Assembly: GCA_002309795.1 (NCBI GenBank)
Contig: DBXZ01000009.1
Location: forward strand, 47,011-55,964
Length of the DNA: 8,954 bases
Direction of reading: 5' to 3'
Source of the DNA: Bacteroidales bacterium UBA1199
GTDB taxonomy: Bacteria; Bacteroidota; Bacteroidia; Bacteroidales; UBA932
Positions 1 through 6,402 of the stretch are shown here, piece after piece. The position numbers and the translations under genes are program-made. Under the pieces are notes generated by a model, which did no database searches, was not told where the DNA came from, and was given only the letters and a program-made list of their open reading frames with translations. Every line of letters begins with the position of its first letter. Within the stretch, counting starts at the first letter, position 1.

Positions 1-37
1 CAGAAGGTTACAGGTTTGAATCCTGTAGGAGTCACCA
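1..37 (+). tRNA. tRNA 3' part, cut by the window edge; possibly tRNA-Arg(TCT)
   Basis: The T arm is visible: stem ACAGG (10-14), loop TTTGAAT (15-21), stem CCTGT (22-26). It is followed by the 3' acceptor strand AGGAGTC (27-33), discriminator A34 and an encoded CCA (35-37). Bases 1-4 would be the end of the anticodon stem and 5-9 the variable loop. The anticodon lies outside the window, so the isotype cannot be read. From memory, the pattern CAGAAGGTTACAGG resembles Bacteroidetes tRNA-Arg(TCT); this is inference. The T loop has T where most tRNAs have C56. A strong terminator follows 20 bases after the CCA. Confidence 0.85.
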
Positions 38-39
38 GA

Positions 40-193
40 GCAAAGGCTCGCAAGAACGCTCCGCACGAAAGTGCGGGGCGTTTTTGGTATCGGACGGCTC
101 GGAAAGCTAGCTTTCCAGACCGCCCGGTGCCAAAAATGCCCCAGTGGGCGCTATCGCGCCCTGGAGCGTTCTTACCGCAGCCTTTGCCGTGAC
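40..193. repeat. Long imperfect inverted repeat (mirrored terminator element)
   Basis: The sequence after the tRNA is mirrored. The core arms 75-108 and 109-142 pair over 34 positions with only seven non-Watson-Crick positions, all transition-type differences. The centre is the perfect palindrome GGAAAGCTAGCTTTCC (101-116). Further out, AAGAACGCTCC (52-62) matches 163-173 inverted, GCAAAGGCT (40-48) matches 179-187, and GTCAC (31-35, in the tRNA acceptor) matches 189-193. Each arm carries its own hairpin at the same place but with a different stem: 57-66/71-80 on the left, 146-151/156-161 on the right. Read on the minus strand, the right hairpin is followed by TTTTT (136-132), so it also looks like a terminator. 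It may be an inverted duplication of a tRNA tail plus terminator, or a non-autonomous palindromic element. No coding potential is evident. Confidence 0.85.
57..85 (+). terminator. Intrinsic terminator of the upstream tRNA
   Basis: A 10-bp stem (57-66 with 71-80, one T-G pair) closes on a GAAA tetraloop (67-70) and is followed at once by five T (81-85). This is a textbook rho-independent terminator and sits correctly for ending the tRNA transcript that enters from the left edge. Confidence 0.9.
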
Positions 194-199
194 GACGCC

Positions 200-233
200 C
201 AGGAACAGGCGGTGCCCGCACCGCCTAATCCTG
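200..233. other. Stable hairpin between the inverted repeat and the CPBP promoter
   Basis: CAGGA (200-204) pairs with TCCTG (229-233). After a 2x2 internal loop, AGGCGGTG (207-214) pairs with CACCGCCT (219-226) around a CCCG loop. There is no T tract on the plus strand, so it is not a standard terminator for rightward transcription. Together with the preceding inverted repeat, it makes almost all of 40-233 able to fold. Confidence 0.7.
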
Positions 234-243
234 CTTTATATTG

Positions 244-276
244 TTTATCGTTTCACGATATATTTTTATATCTTTG
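244..276 (+). promoter_or_regulatory. Promoter of the CPBP protease gene, with overlapping inverted repeats
   Basis: TATCTTTG (269-276) is an exact match to the Bacteroidetes -7 consensus TAnnTTTG, 17 bases before the ATG at 294. A -33 element is weak (TTTA at 244-247, 21-base spacer). Two short perfect inverted repeats overlap the promoter: TATCG-N5-CGATA (246-260) and GATATA-TTTT-TATATC (257-272). They could be a regulator site, but the A+T richness makes chance possible. Confidence 0.6.
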
Positions 277-293
277 CATCAAAACCAGACCTT

Positions 294-1172
294 ATGAAAA
301 AACTCATCGTCTTTCTCCTCTTCGCCTTCCTGCCGATGATTGCCGTAGGCATTTTCCTCCACGCCTCCGCCGGCAGCGCCGATGCATCGACCACTGATCC
401 CGTCGCCGCACTCACCGGCTTCCTCTTCAGCGCGGGCGCGATGCTCATTCCCCTGCTGGCCGTGCTCTTCACGCAGCTCATCTTCAAGGAGCCCGTCTTC
501 CGGAACATGGGCATCTCCTTCAAGTTCAACCGCTGGTGGTGGATCGGCTGGCTGCTGATGCCCGTCGTGGCCCTGGCCGTGCTGGGTGTCACCCTGCTGA
601 TGCCGGGCGCCCGTTGGACACCGGACAGCGAGATGATTCAGATGACGCTGGCCCAGATGCCGGAAGGATTCGGTGTGTGGGGCATTATCGGCATCAGTCT
701 GGTCAGCGGACTGATCACGGGCGCAACGCTCAACGCAGTCTTCGGATTCGGCGAAGAGATCGCCTGGCGCGGCTTCCTGATGAAGGAGTTCAAGGGGCGT
801 CGATTCCTGACGGCAGCCCTCTGGATCGGCATCATCTGGGGCTTCTGGCATGCACCGATTATCCTCAACGGCCACAACTATCCGCAACACCCGGCAGCAG
901 GTGTATTCATGATGGTGGCGATGTGTCTGCTGCTGACCCCCATCCTGATGTACTTCCGGCAGAAATCCGGCTCCGTGATTGTCCCTGCCATCATGCATGG
1001 TACTTTCAACGCCGTGGTGGGCATCACCAACATGATGGTCACGCCGGCCAACGACCTGCTCTACGGCGGTCCCGGTCTGGCCGGTATGATTGTTCTGCTG
1101 ATTGTGAACATCGCACTCTTCCTGATGGACCGGTACCTCCTCAAGGACAATATCTACACGACAACGCTGTAA
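294..1172 (+). CDS. CPBP family intramembrane glutamic endopeptidase
   Basis: A 292-residue, very hydrophobic protein with about seven to eight predicted membrane segments, beginning with MKKLIVFLLFAFLPMIAVG. The three CPBP (Abi/Rce1-type) motifs are present in order: EExxxR at E154-E155-R159 (GFGEEIAWRG), FxxxH with H186 (WGFWHAP), and HxxxN with H235 and N239 (HGTFN). These residues form the active site of the family, which cleaves or processes substrates within the inner membrane; the substrate here is unknown. The ATG at 294 was chosen over an in-frame ATG at 144 because it follows a -7 box by 17 bases and begins with a normal membrane segment; the upstream 50 codons run through hairpin DNA. 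CPBP proteins are linked to bacteriocin self-immunity or protein processing in some bacteria, but no bacteriocin gene is visible nearby. Confidence 0.92.
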   Translation: MKKLIVFLLFAFLPMIAVGIFLHASAGSADASTTDPVAALTGFLFSAGAMLIPLLAVLFTQLIFKEPVFRNMGISFKFNRWWWIGWLLMPVVALAVLGVTLLMPGARWTPDSEMIQMTLAQMPEGFGVWGIIGISLVSGLITGATLNAVFGFGEEIAWRGFLMKEFKGRRFLTAALWIGIIWGFWHAPIILNGHNYPQHPAAGVFMMVAMCLLLTPILMYFRQKSGSVIVPAIMHGTFNAVVGITNMMVTPANDLLYGGPGLAGMIVLLIVNIALFLMDRYLLKDNIYTTTL

Positions 1173-1189
1173 TTATCAAATAAAGTGAT

Positions 1190-1212
1190 TAAATTTGTTG
1201 TTTGTAAACAAC
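1190..1212 (+). promoter_or_regulatory. Promoter and palindrome before the DUF4954 gene
   Basis: TAAATTTG (1190-1197) fits the TAnnTTTG -7 consensus, 22 bases before the ATG at 1220. No convincing -33 element is seen. GTTGTTT-GT-AAACAAC (1197-1212) is a perfect inverted repeat starting at the last base of the -7 box, so it would cover the expected transcription start and the start of the leader. It could be an operator or a small leader hairpin. Confidence 0.45.
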
Positions 1213-1219
1213 AGACCTT

Positions 1220-3196
1220 ATGTATCAACCTTTGACACAAGAGGAAATCGATTTGCTGACCGCTTCGGGCTGCAAGGCGGAGGACTGGGACCGTGTGAAG
1301 ACCTCCGCACCCGAAACCCTCAAGTACATCAAGAACGTCCGTTTTTCCGGCGACGTGTGCTTCGGCCGGTTCGAAGCGGCTTTCACCCTGCCCGGCGGAC
1401 TCCGGAAACACTCCGGCTTGAGAAACGTCACGCTCCACAACGTAACCATCGGCGACAATACCCTCATTGAGAACGTCACCGACTATGTGGCAAACTATAA
1501 TATAGGCAGCGACTGCTACATCGAAAACGTAGACCTGCTGTACACCGACGGCCGCTGCCGCTTCGGCAACGGTATCGAAATCTCGGTGCTCAACGAAACC
1601 GGCGGCCGCGAGGTTCAGATTTATGACCGTCTGAGCGCCCAGACCGCCTATATCCTGGCCATGTACCGCCATGAGAAGGAGGTCGTAGCCACGCTCAACA
1701 AGATGATCGCCGACTACGCCGACTCTGTAGAGAACGAGCGGGGTACGATCGGCAACAACGTCCGGATCCGCAACGCCAAGGTGATCCACGGCGTGCGCAT
1801 CGGGAATTGCGCCGTAATCAGCGGGGCCAGCCGCCTGCGCAACGGCAGCATCAACAGCAACGCCGACGCCCCGGTCCGCGTGGGCCACGGCGTGATGGCA
1901 GACGATTTTATCATCTGCAGCGGCGCCAAGGTGGAAGACAACACCACCCTGACGCGCTGTTTCGTGGGCCAGTGCTGCATCCTGGGCCATGGCTACAGCG
2001 CCTCCGATTCGCTCTTCTTCTCCAACTGCCAGGGCGAAAACGGTGAGGCCTGCGCCATCTTTGCCGGACCGTTCACGGTAACCCACCACAAGAGCACGCT
2101 CCTGATTGCCGGCATGTTCTCGTTCATGAACGCCGGTTCCGGTTCGAACCAGTCCAACCACATGTACAAACTCGGGCCGATCCACCAGGGCATCCTGGAA
2201 CGCGGAGCGAAGACCGCTTCCGACTCCTATATCCTCTGGCCGTCCCGCATCGGCGCCTTTTCGCTGGTGATGGGTCGCCACGTCACGCATTCGGACACCT
2301 CCAACCTGCCCTTCTCGTACCTGATCGAGCAGCAGAACACCACCTACCTGGTGCCGGGCGTGAACCTGCGCAGCGTGGGTACGATCCGCGACGCCCAGAA
2401 GTGGCCGAAGCGCGACGCCCGCAAGGATCCCGACCGCCTGGACTGCATCAACTACAACCTCTTGAGTCCCTATACCATCCAGAAGATGATCAAGGGCATC
2501 AGGCTGCTCCAGAACCTGCAGTACTCCTCCGGCGAACTTTCCGACGTTTACTCTTACCACAGTACCAAAATACACAACAGCGCCCTGCGCAACGGCATCC
2601 GCTACTACCGCACCGCCATCACCAAGTTCCTGGGCAACTCCATCATCAAGCGGCTGGAGAACCTGCCTGCCGGAGCGACGGACGAACAGCTGCGCGCCGC
2701 CCTCGTGCCCACGGCCAAGGCCGGAACCGGCTACTGGGTGGATATCAGCGGCATGATCGCGCCCAAGGGCGAGGTCGACGGACTGCTGGCCCGCGTGGCC
2801 TCCGGCGAAGTCTCATCGATTGAAGAGGTTCACAAGGCATTCGCCGACATGCACGCCCACTACTACGACTACGAATGGACCTGGGCATACGACCAGTACA
2901 AGGATTTCTTCGGCGTAGACATGCAGACGATTACCAAGTCGGATGTGATTGATATCGTCAACCAGTGGAAAGAGGCCGTGATCGGTCTGGACCGCCAGCT
3001 CTACGAGGATGCCCGCAAGGAGTTCGACCTGGCATCGATGACCGGTTTCGGAGCCGACGGCAGCAAAGAGGTCAAAGAACAGGACTTCGAGCAGGTGCGC
3101 GGCGTGTTTGAATCCAATTCCTTTGTCACTGCGGTTCTCGACCACATCCGGGTCAAGGAAGCGCTGGGTGACGAACTGATTGGAAGACTCAGTTAA
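1220..3196 (+). CDS. DUF4954 family protein, left-handed beta-helix, function unknown
   Basis: A 658-residue protein without signal peptide or membrane segments, so probably cytoplasmic. I recognise it as the DUF4954 family common in Bacteroidetes. A short helical N-terminus (about 1-40) is followed by hexapeptide-like repeats typical of LpxA/GlmU-type left-handed beta-helices in two blocks (about 66-135 and 176-355), split by a helical insert (about 138-172). Examples are NVTIGDNTLIENV and TIGNNVRIRNAKVIHGVRIG. A conserved-looking segment at 282-322 holds His and Asn residues (THHKST, NAGSGSNQSNHMYKLGP) and could line a ligand site. The C-terminal 240 residues are mainly helical. No nucleotidyltransferase or obvious acyltransferase domain accompanies the helix. 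Beta-helix proteins of this kind usually trimerise and often act on sugar or acyl substrates; a sugar-metabolism role is only inference. It is probably co-transcribed with the next gene. Confidence 0.88.
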   Translation: MYQPLTQEEIDLLTASGCKAEDWDRVKTSAPETLKYIKNVRFSGDVCFGRFEAAFTLPGGLRKHSGLRNVTLHNVTIGDNTLIENVTDYVANYNIGSDCYIENVDLLYTDGRCRFGNGIEISVLNETGGREVQIYDRLSAQTAYILAMYRHEKEVVATLNKMIADYADSVENERGTIGNNVRIRNAKVIHGVRIGNCAVISGASRLRNGSINSNADAPVRVGHGVMADDFIICSGAKVEDNTTLTRCFVGQCCILGHGYSASDSLFFSNCQGENGEACAIFAGPFTVTHHKSTLLIAGMFSFMNAGSGSNQSNHMYKLGPIHQGILERGAKTASDSYILWPSRIGAFSLVMGRHVTHSDTSNLPFSYLIEQQNTTYLVPGVNLRSVGTIRDAQKWPKRDARKDPDRLDCINYNLLSPYTIQKMIKGIRLLQNLQYSSGELSDVYSYHSTKIHNSALRNGIRYYRTAITKFLGNSIIKRLENLPAGATDEQLRAALVPTAKAGTGYWVDISGMIAPKGEVDGLLARVASGEVSSIEEVHKAFADMHAHYYDYEWTWAYDQYKDFFGVDMQTITKSDVIDIVNQWKEAVIGLDRQLYEDARKEFDLASMTGFGADGSKEVKEQDFEQVRGVFESNSFVTAVLDHIRVKEALGDELIGRLS

Positions 3197-3207
3197 TCAG
3201 GCGGTTT

Positions 3208-4239
3208 ATGGCATTACTACTGGTCTTTCTGCTGGGAGCGCTGCTCATCTCGTTCCTCTGTTCGATTCTCGAAGCAACCCTGATGAGTACTCCCCTTTCC
3301 TATATTACGATGCGGGAGGATGAAGGCTATCGCTACGCCAAGCGGATGAAGGAATACAAACAGGATCCTTCGCGCGCCATTGCAGCGATTCTCTCCCTCA
3401 ACACCATCGCCAACACGATTGGTGCAGCCGGCGTGGGCCGTCAGGCCCAACTGGTTTTCGGCTCTACCTGGTTCGGCGTGGTGAGCGCCGTGATGACGCT
3501 CCTGATCCTGGTTTTTGCGGAGATCATCCCCAAGACCATCGGCACAAGCCACTGGAAAAAGCTGATGGGATTCGCCACGGTGATGATCCGCGCGCTGATT
3601 GTCTGCCTCTGGCCCATCGTGGTCTGCGTGGAGTATCTCCAGAAACTCATCACCCCCAAGAATGCGGAGAACGCCATCTCGCGTGAAGAGGTGGGCGCGA
3701 TGGCCGACGTGGCCGAGGAATCCGGCGAGCTGGACGAGGATGAGAACGAGATTATCCAGAACCTCATCAATATCGACGATATCACCGCTTCCGAAGCGAT
3801 GACGCCGCGCGTAGTAGCTGCTATCGCTCCGGAGAAGATGACCATCAAGGCCTTCTACAAAGACCGTCGCTACGTCCACCACAGCCGTATTCCGGTCTAC
3901 GCCGACAACGACGAATACATCACCGGCTATATCCTCCGCATGGACGCCCTCCAGCTGATGGCGGAAGATAAATACGACATGACCCTGGGTGATATCCGAC
4001 GTCCGGTGGACAGTTTCCAGGAGGAGACCCCCATCGCCGACATCTGGGACAAGATGCTCAAGAAGAAAGAGCAACTTGTCATCATCATCAACGAATACGG
4101 TTCTTTCCAGGGCATCGTGACCATGGAAGACGTGATCGAGATGGTGCTAGGCGACGAAATCGTGGACGAGCGTGACGCAGTCGTGGACATGCAGCAGCTT
4201 GCCCTCGAAAAGTGGAAAAAACTCAAAAAGAAGAAATAG
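3208..4239 (+). CDS. CNNM domain and CBS-pair membrane protein (Mg2+ efflux / hemolysin C-like family)
   Basis: The 343-residue protein has an N-terminal CNNM (DUF21) membrane domain with hydrophobic segments at about 3-26, 56-76, 88-108 and 119-142. It carries the family features SxxxSxLEA (E22), SLNTIANT in the second segment and EIIPKT (E105, P108) at the end of the third. An acidic connector (about 158-185) leads to two CBS domains (about 195-255 and 262-320; AMTPR and INEYGSFQGIVTMEDV). CBS pairs bind ATP-Mg and gate transport in this family; magnesium or cobalt export is the likely role. The C-terminal CorC/HlyC domain found in many relatives is absent: the protein ends after CBS2 in a lysine-rich tail. 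It starts 11 bases after the DUF4954 stop, suggesting one operon. Confidence 0.92.
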   Translation: MALLLVFLLGALLISFLCSILEATLMSTPLSYITMREDEGYRYAKRMKEYKQDPSRAIAAILSLNTIANTIGAAGVGRQAQLVFGSTWFGVVSAVMTLLILVFAEIIPKTIGTSHWKKLMGFATVMIRALIVCLWPIVVCVEYLQKLITPKNAENAISREEVGAMADVAEESGELDEDENEIIQNLINIDDITASEAMTPRVVAAIAPEKMTIKAFYKDRRYVHHSRIPVYADNDEYITGYILRMDALQLMAEDKYDMTLGDIRRPVDSFQEETPIADIWDKMLKKKEQLVIIINEYGSFQGIVTMEDVIEMVLGDEIVDERDAVVDMQQLALEKWKKLKKKK

Positions 4240-4241
4240 GG

Positions 4242-5312
4242 TTATAAGCCCCAGTCGGACGCATTGAACGTATCTTTGGGAGCATTGGGTACGTTCACGA
4301 AGAAAGACAGGCCGGTAAGACCCTCCAGCGCTGTCACGGAATACATATCCTGCACAGAGGGTTTGTGCTGCACATTGCCGTAGTGACCCAGGATGAAGGC
4401 CACGCACTGCAGTTCGGAAGCCGCACAATTCGCAACGCTCTTCCCCGTGTTGCCCGCTTTGGTGCGGAGCAGCACCTTGTACCAGCCGGTCGGTTTCTGG
4501 AACTGGCCCAAGGAATTGCTCCCCTTTTCGGCAGACACGGTCCGGCCGTAGCGGTCGGTAAAGGTCTGGAAAATACACCCTACCACCTGATACAGCGTAT
4601 CTGAACAGAGATAAGTATCTACCTTGTCTTCCAAATTGTTCCACGCACCGCCGCCCGTATTGAAACCGTTCTGCAGCTGCGCACCGATATTGGAGTAATA
4701 GAAAACCTGTTTGTTGGTGGCCACCGAGACGGTCCGGTCAGACGATCCAATCATGTGCCCGCGGGTGTAGCCGTCGAACTTGGGACTCTGGGAAAAGGGA
4801 ATCTGCGGATCGTCCCGGTAGGAATCGTTGCGTCCCGACGAGCCCAGATAACACCGGTGCATGGGTGCAGCCACCCAAACCGGGTGGAGCATCCCGCGCG
4901 AATAGCAGGCCGTGAAGTTGCGCACACTCCCGGCATCGGCCCGGAAGGTGTGGGAATAGTAATAATCCGGATTGAGGTCGTCGATTCCGTTCCGGTCCTG
5001 GTCGACCTGGGCCGGCAGTTCCGGCCATGTATATAGGGCCGCGGGGATGGTCGGATCCGGCGGGGTCGGAGGATCCGGCGGGGCGGGCGGATCGGGCGGA
5101 GTCGGCGTGGGAGTCGTCGTATCTACCGGCGCGGGCGGAGTCGGCGTGGTGGTGTCGACCGGCGCGGGCGGGGTGACGATAATCGAGTCGTGAATGTTCA
5201 GGACCGGATATTCGGGCCCTTCCGGCTCAAAAAAGGAGTCACAGGAAAGGCAGAGCAGTGCGACGGGCACTGCTGCTGCCAAAATCCTGAATATACGCCT
5301 GCGTCGCGGCAT
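4242..5312 (-). CDS. Secreted NucA-type DNA/RNA non-specific endonuclease, putative lipoprotein
   Basis: The 356-residue protein begins with MPRRRR and a hydrophobic segment ending in LSC (Cys24), a loose Bacteroidetes-style lipobox, so it is probably exported and lipid-anchored. Residues about 47-88 are a Pro/Thr/Asp-rich stalk with two copies of PPAPVDTTTPT followed by PPDP-type units. The C-terminal domain (about 95-345) is a beta-beta-alpha-Me nuclease of the NucA/Serratia type: YTRGHM with the expected general base H186, SNIGAQ with N208, the likely metal ligand, and FNTGGGAWNNLE with E228. The usual DRGH is TRGH here. It would degrade extracellular DNA and RNA for nutrients or phosphate, or clear DNA at the surface. 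The ATG at 5312 was preferred to an adjacent upstream TTG. It starts 5 bases after fba and is likely in the same transcript. Confidence 0.9.
   Translation of the reverse strand: MPRRRRIFRILAAAVPVALLCLSCDSFFEPEGPEYPVLNIHDSIIVTPPAPVDTTTPTPPAPVDTTTPTPTPPDPPAPPDPPTPPDPTIPAALYTWPELPAQVDQDRNGIDDLNPDYYYSHTFRADAGSVRNFTACYSRGMLHPVWVAAPMHRCYLGSSGRNDSYRDDPQIPFSQSPKFDGYTRGHMIGSSDRTVSVATNKQVFYYSNIGAQLQNGFNTGGGAWNNLEDKVDTYLCSDTLYQVVGCIFQTFTDRYGRTVSAEKGSNSLGQFQKPTGWYKVLLRTKAGNTGKSVANCAASELQCVAFILGHYGNVQHKPSVQDMYSVTALEGLTGLSFFVNVPNAPKDTFNASDWGL
5050..5175. repeat. GC-rich tandem repeats coding for the nuclease stalk
   Basis: Degenerate direct repeats lie inside the endonuclease gene. A unit containing ACCGGCGCGGGCGG occurs at about 5135 and 5159, with shorter variants (GGATCCGGCGG, GGCGGGCGGATCGGGCGG) on the left. 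On the coding strand they give PPAPVDTTTPT twice and then PTPPDPPAPPDPPTPPDP. Such repeats often vary in copy number between strains, changing only the stalk length. Confidence 0.75.
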
Positions 5313-5317
5313 CAAAA

Positions 5318-6319
5318 CTAACGAGCCTTGTTTGCGGAGCCGAGTACGTTGACAATCTTTTCCGCGTAGAGTTTCTTCATCTCGTCGCGTGCGGGGCCGA
5401 GATACTTGCGCGGGTCGAACTCGCCGGGTTTCTCAGCGAGCACCTTGCGGACAGCCGCGGTCATGGCCAGACGGGAGTCGGAGTCGATGTTGATCTTGCA
5501 GACGGCGCTCTTGGCTGCCTTGCGGAGCTGTTCTTCGGGGATACCGACTGCGTTCGGCATCTTGCCGCCGTATTTGTCGATCATATCTACATACTCCTGC
5601 GGCACGGAGGAGGAGCCGTGGAGCACGATCGGGAAACCGGGCAGGTTCTTCTCGATGGCCTTCAGCACGTTGAATGCGAGGGGCGGCGGAACCAGCTTGC
5701 CGGTCTTCGGGTCGCGCGTGCACTGCTCGGGACGGAATTTGTAGGCGCCGTGGCTCGTGCCGATCGAGATGGCCAGCGAGTCGCAGCCGGTCTTCTTCAC
5801 GAAGTCAAAGACCTCTTCCGGACGGGTGTAGTGCGATTCCTCTGCGGAAACTTCGTCTTCCACGCCGGCCAGCACACCGAGCTCGGCCTCCACGGTCACA
5901 TCATACTTGTGTGCGTAACGGACCACCTTCTTGGTGAGTGCCACATTTTCTGCGTACGGCAGGGCGCTGCCGTCGATCATCACGGAACTGAAACCCATAT
6001 CCACGCAGCTCTTGCATGTCTCATAGGTATCACCGTGATCCAGGTGCAACACAATCTGCGGTCGTTTCCAACCCAGTTCCTTGGCGTATGCCACCGCGCC
6101 CTCTGCCATATAACGGAGCAGCGTCTGGTTTGCATAGTTGCGTGCGCCCTTGGAAACCTGAAGGATCACCGGGGACTTAGTCTCAGCGGAGGCCTGGATG
6201 ATGGCCTGCAGCTGCTCCATGTTATTGAAATTGAATGCAGGGATGGCATAGCCGCCCTTGACTGCCTTGGCGAACATCGCACGGGTGTTCACGAGACCGA
6301 GTTCTTTGTAGGAAATCAT
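5318..6319 (-). CDS. fba: Class II fructose-1,6-bisphosphate aldolase
   Basis: The 333-residue enzyme cleaves fructose-1,6-bisphosphate to dihydroxyacetone phosphate and glyceraldehyde-3-phosphate in glycolysis, and makes it in gluconeogenesis. Class II zinc-enzyme signatures are clear: LHLDHGDTYE with the catalytic D94 and zinc ligand H95, EAELG around E146, GTSHG with H190, VLHGSS with H234, and the phosphate-binding NIDSDSR near 277-283. The insert around residues 198-215 (DPKTGKLVPPPLAFNVL) is like the longer form found in Bacteroidetes. Tagatose-bisphosphate activity cannot be excluded but the context gives no tagatose genes. It is transcribed leftward, divergent from gmk, and is followed after 5 bases by the secreted nuclease gene. 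Confidence 0.96.
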   Translation of the reverse strand: MISYKELGLVNTRAMFAKAVKGGYAIPAFNFNNMEQLQAIIQASAETKSPVILQVSKGARNYANQTLLRYMAEGAVAYAKELGWKRPQIVLHLDHGDTYETCKSCVDMGFSSVMIDGSALPYAENVALTKKVVRYAHKYDVTVEAELGVLAGVEDEVSAEESHYTRPEEVFDFVKKTGCDSLAISIGTSHGAYKFRPEQCTRDPKTGKLVPPPLAFNVLKAIEKNLPGFPIVLHGSSSVPQEYVDMIDKYGGKMPNAVGIPEEQLRKAAKSAVCKINIDSDSRLAMTAAVRKVLAEKPGEFDPRKYLGPARDEMKKLYAEKIVNVLGSANKAR

Positions 6320-6402
6320 ATCTTGGAATTTTTAAGATTATTGTGGTGATTGCAGTGTAAAGTTAACACTTATTTTTATCTTTGCCATATACAAGTAAAA
6401 GA
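6320..6402. promoter_or_regulatory. Divergent promoter region between fba and gmk
   Basis: For gmk, TATCTTTG (6377-6384) matches TAnnTTTG exactly, 18 bases before its ATG; no good -33 element is seen. For fba on the minus strand, TAACTTTA (6365-6358) is a near match that would give a leader of about 30 bases. The two boxes are 11 bases apart, so polymerases could hinder each other. AGTGT (6355-6359) and ACACT (6366-6370) form a small inverted repeat over the fba box. Confidence 0.55.

Noticed and set aside
40..233. CRISPR array, phage attachment site or insertion sequence next to the first tRNA
   Set aside because: The repeats are inverted and not regularly spaced, no direct copy of the tRNA 3' end is present in the window, and there is no transposase or integrase gene.
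144..293. N-terminal extension of the CPBP protein from an upstream in-frame ATG
   Set aside because: The 50 extra codons cross hairpin DNA and the promoter box; the ATG at 294 has a proper -7 box and a normal first membrane segment.
279..998. A 239-codon minus-strand frame opposite the CPBP gene
   Set aside because: It is His/Glu/Asp-rich without any domain and is the mirror of a hydrophobic membrane-protein gene that has intact active-site motifs.
294..1172. Bacteriocin immunity system based on the CPBP protease
   Set aside because: No small double-glycine peptide, peptidase-transporter or regulator gene is found in the neighbourhood, so the family name alone does not support it.
1154..2575. 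A 473-codon open frame on the minus strand opposite the DUF4954 gene
   Set aside because: It lies antisense to a well-supported gene, shows no recognisable domain and has low-complexity Ala/Val/Gly/Asp composition typical of the reverse of GC-rich coding DNA.
4236..4256. GGG-N7-CCC as a bidirectional terminator between the convergent genes
   Set aside because: The stem is only three base pairs and the following T-rich stretch on the minus strand is interrupted; too weak to call.
4242..5312. Toxin or DNA-uptake system based on the secreted nuclease
   Set aside because: No immunity gene, secretion-system domain or competence gene is adjacent; a lone lipoprotein nuclease fits nutrient or surface DNA degradation better.
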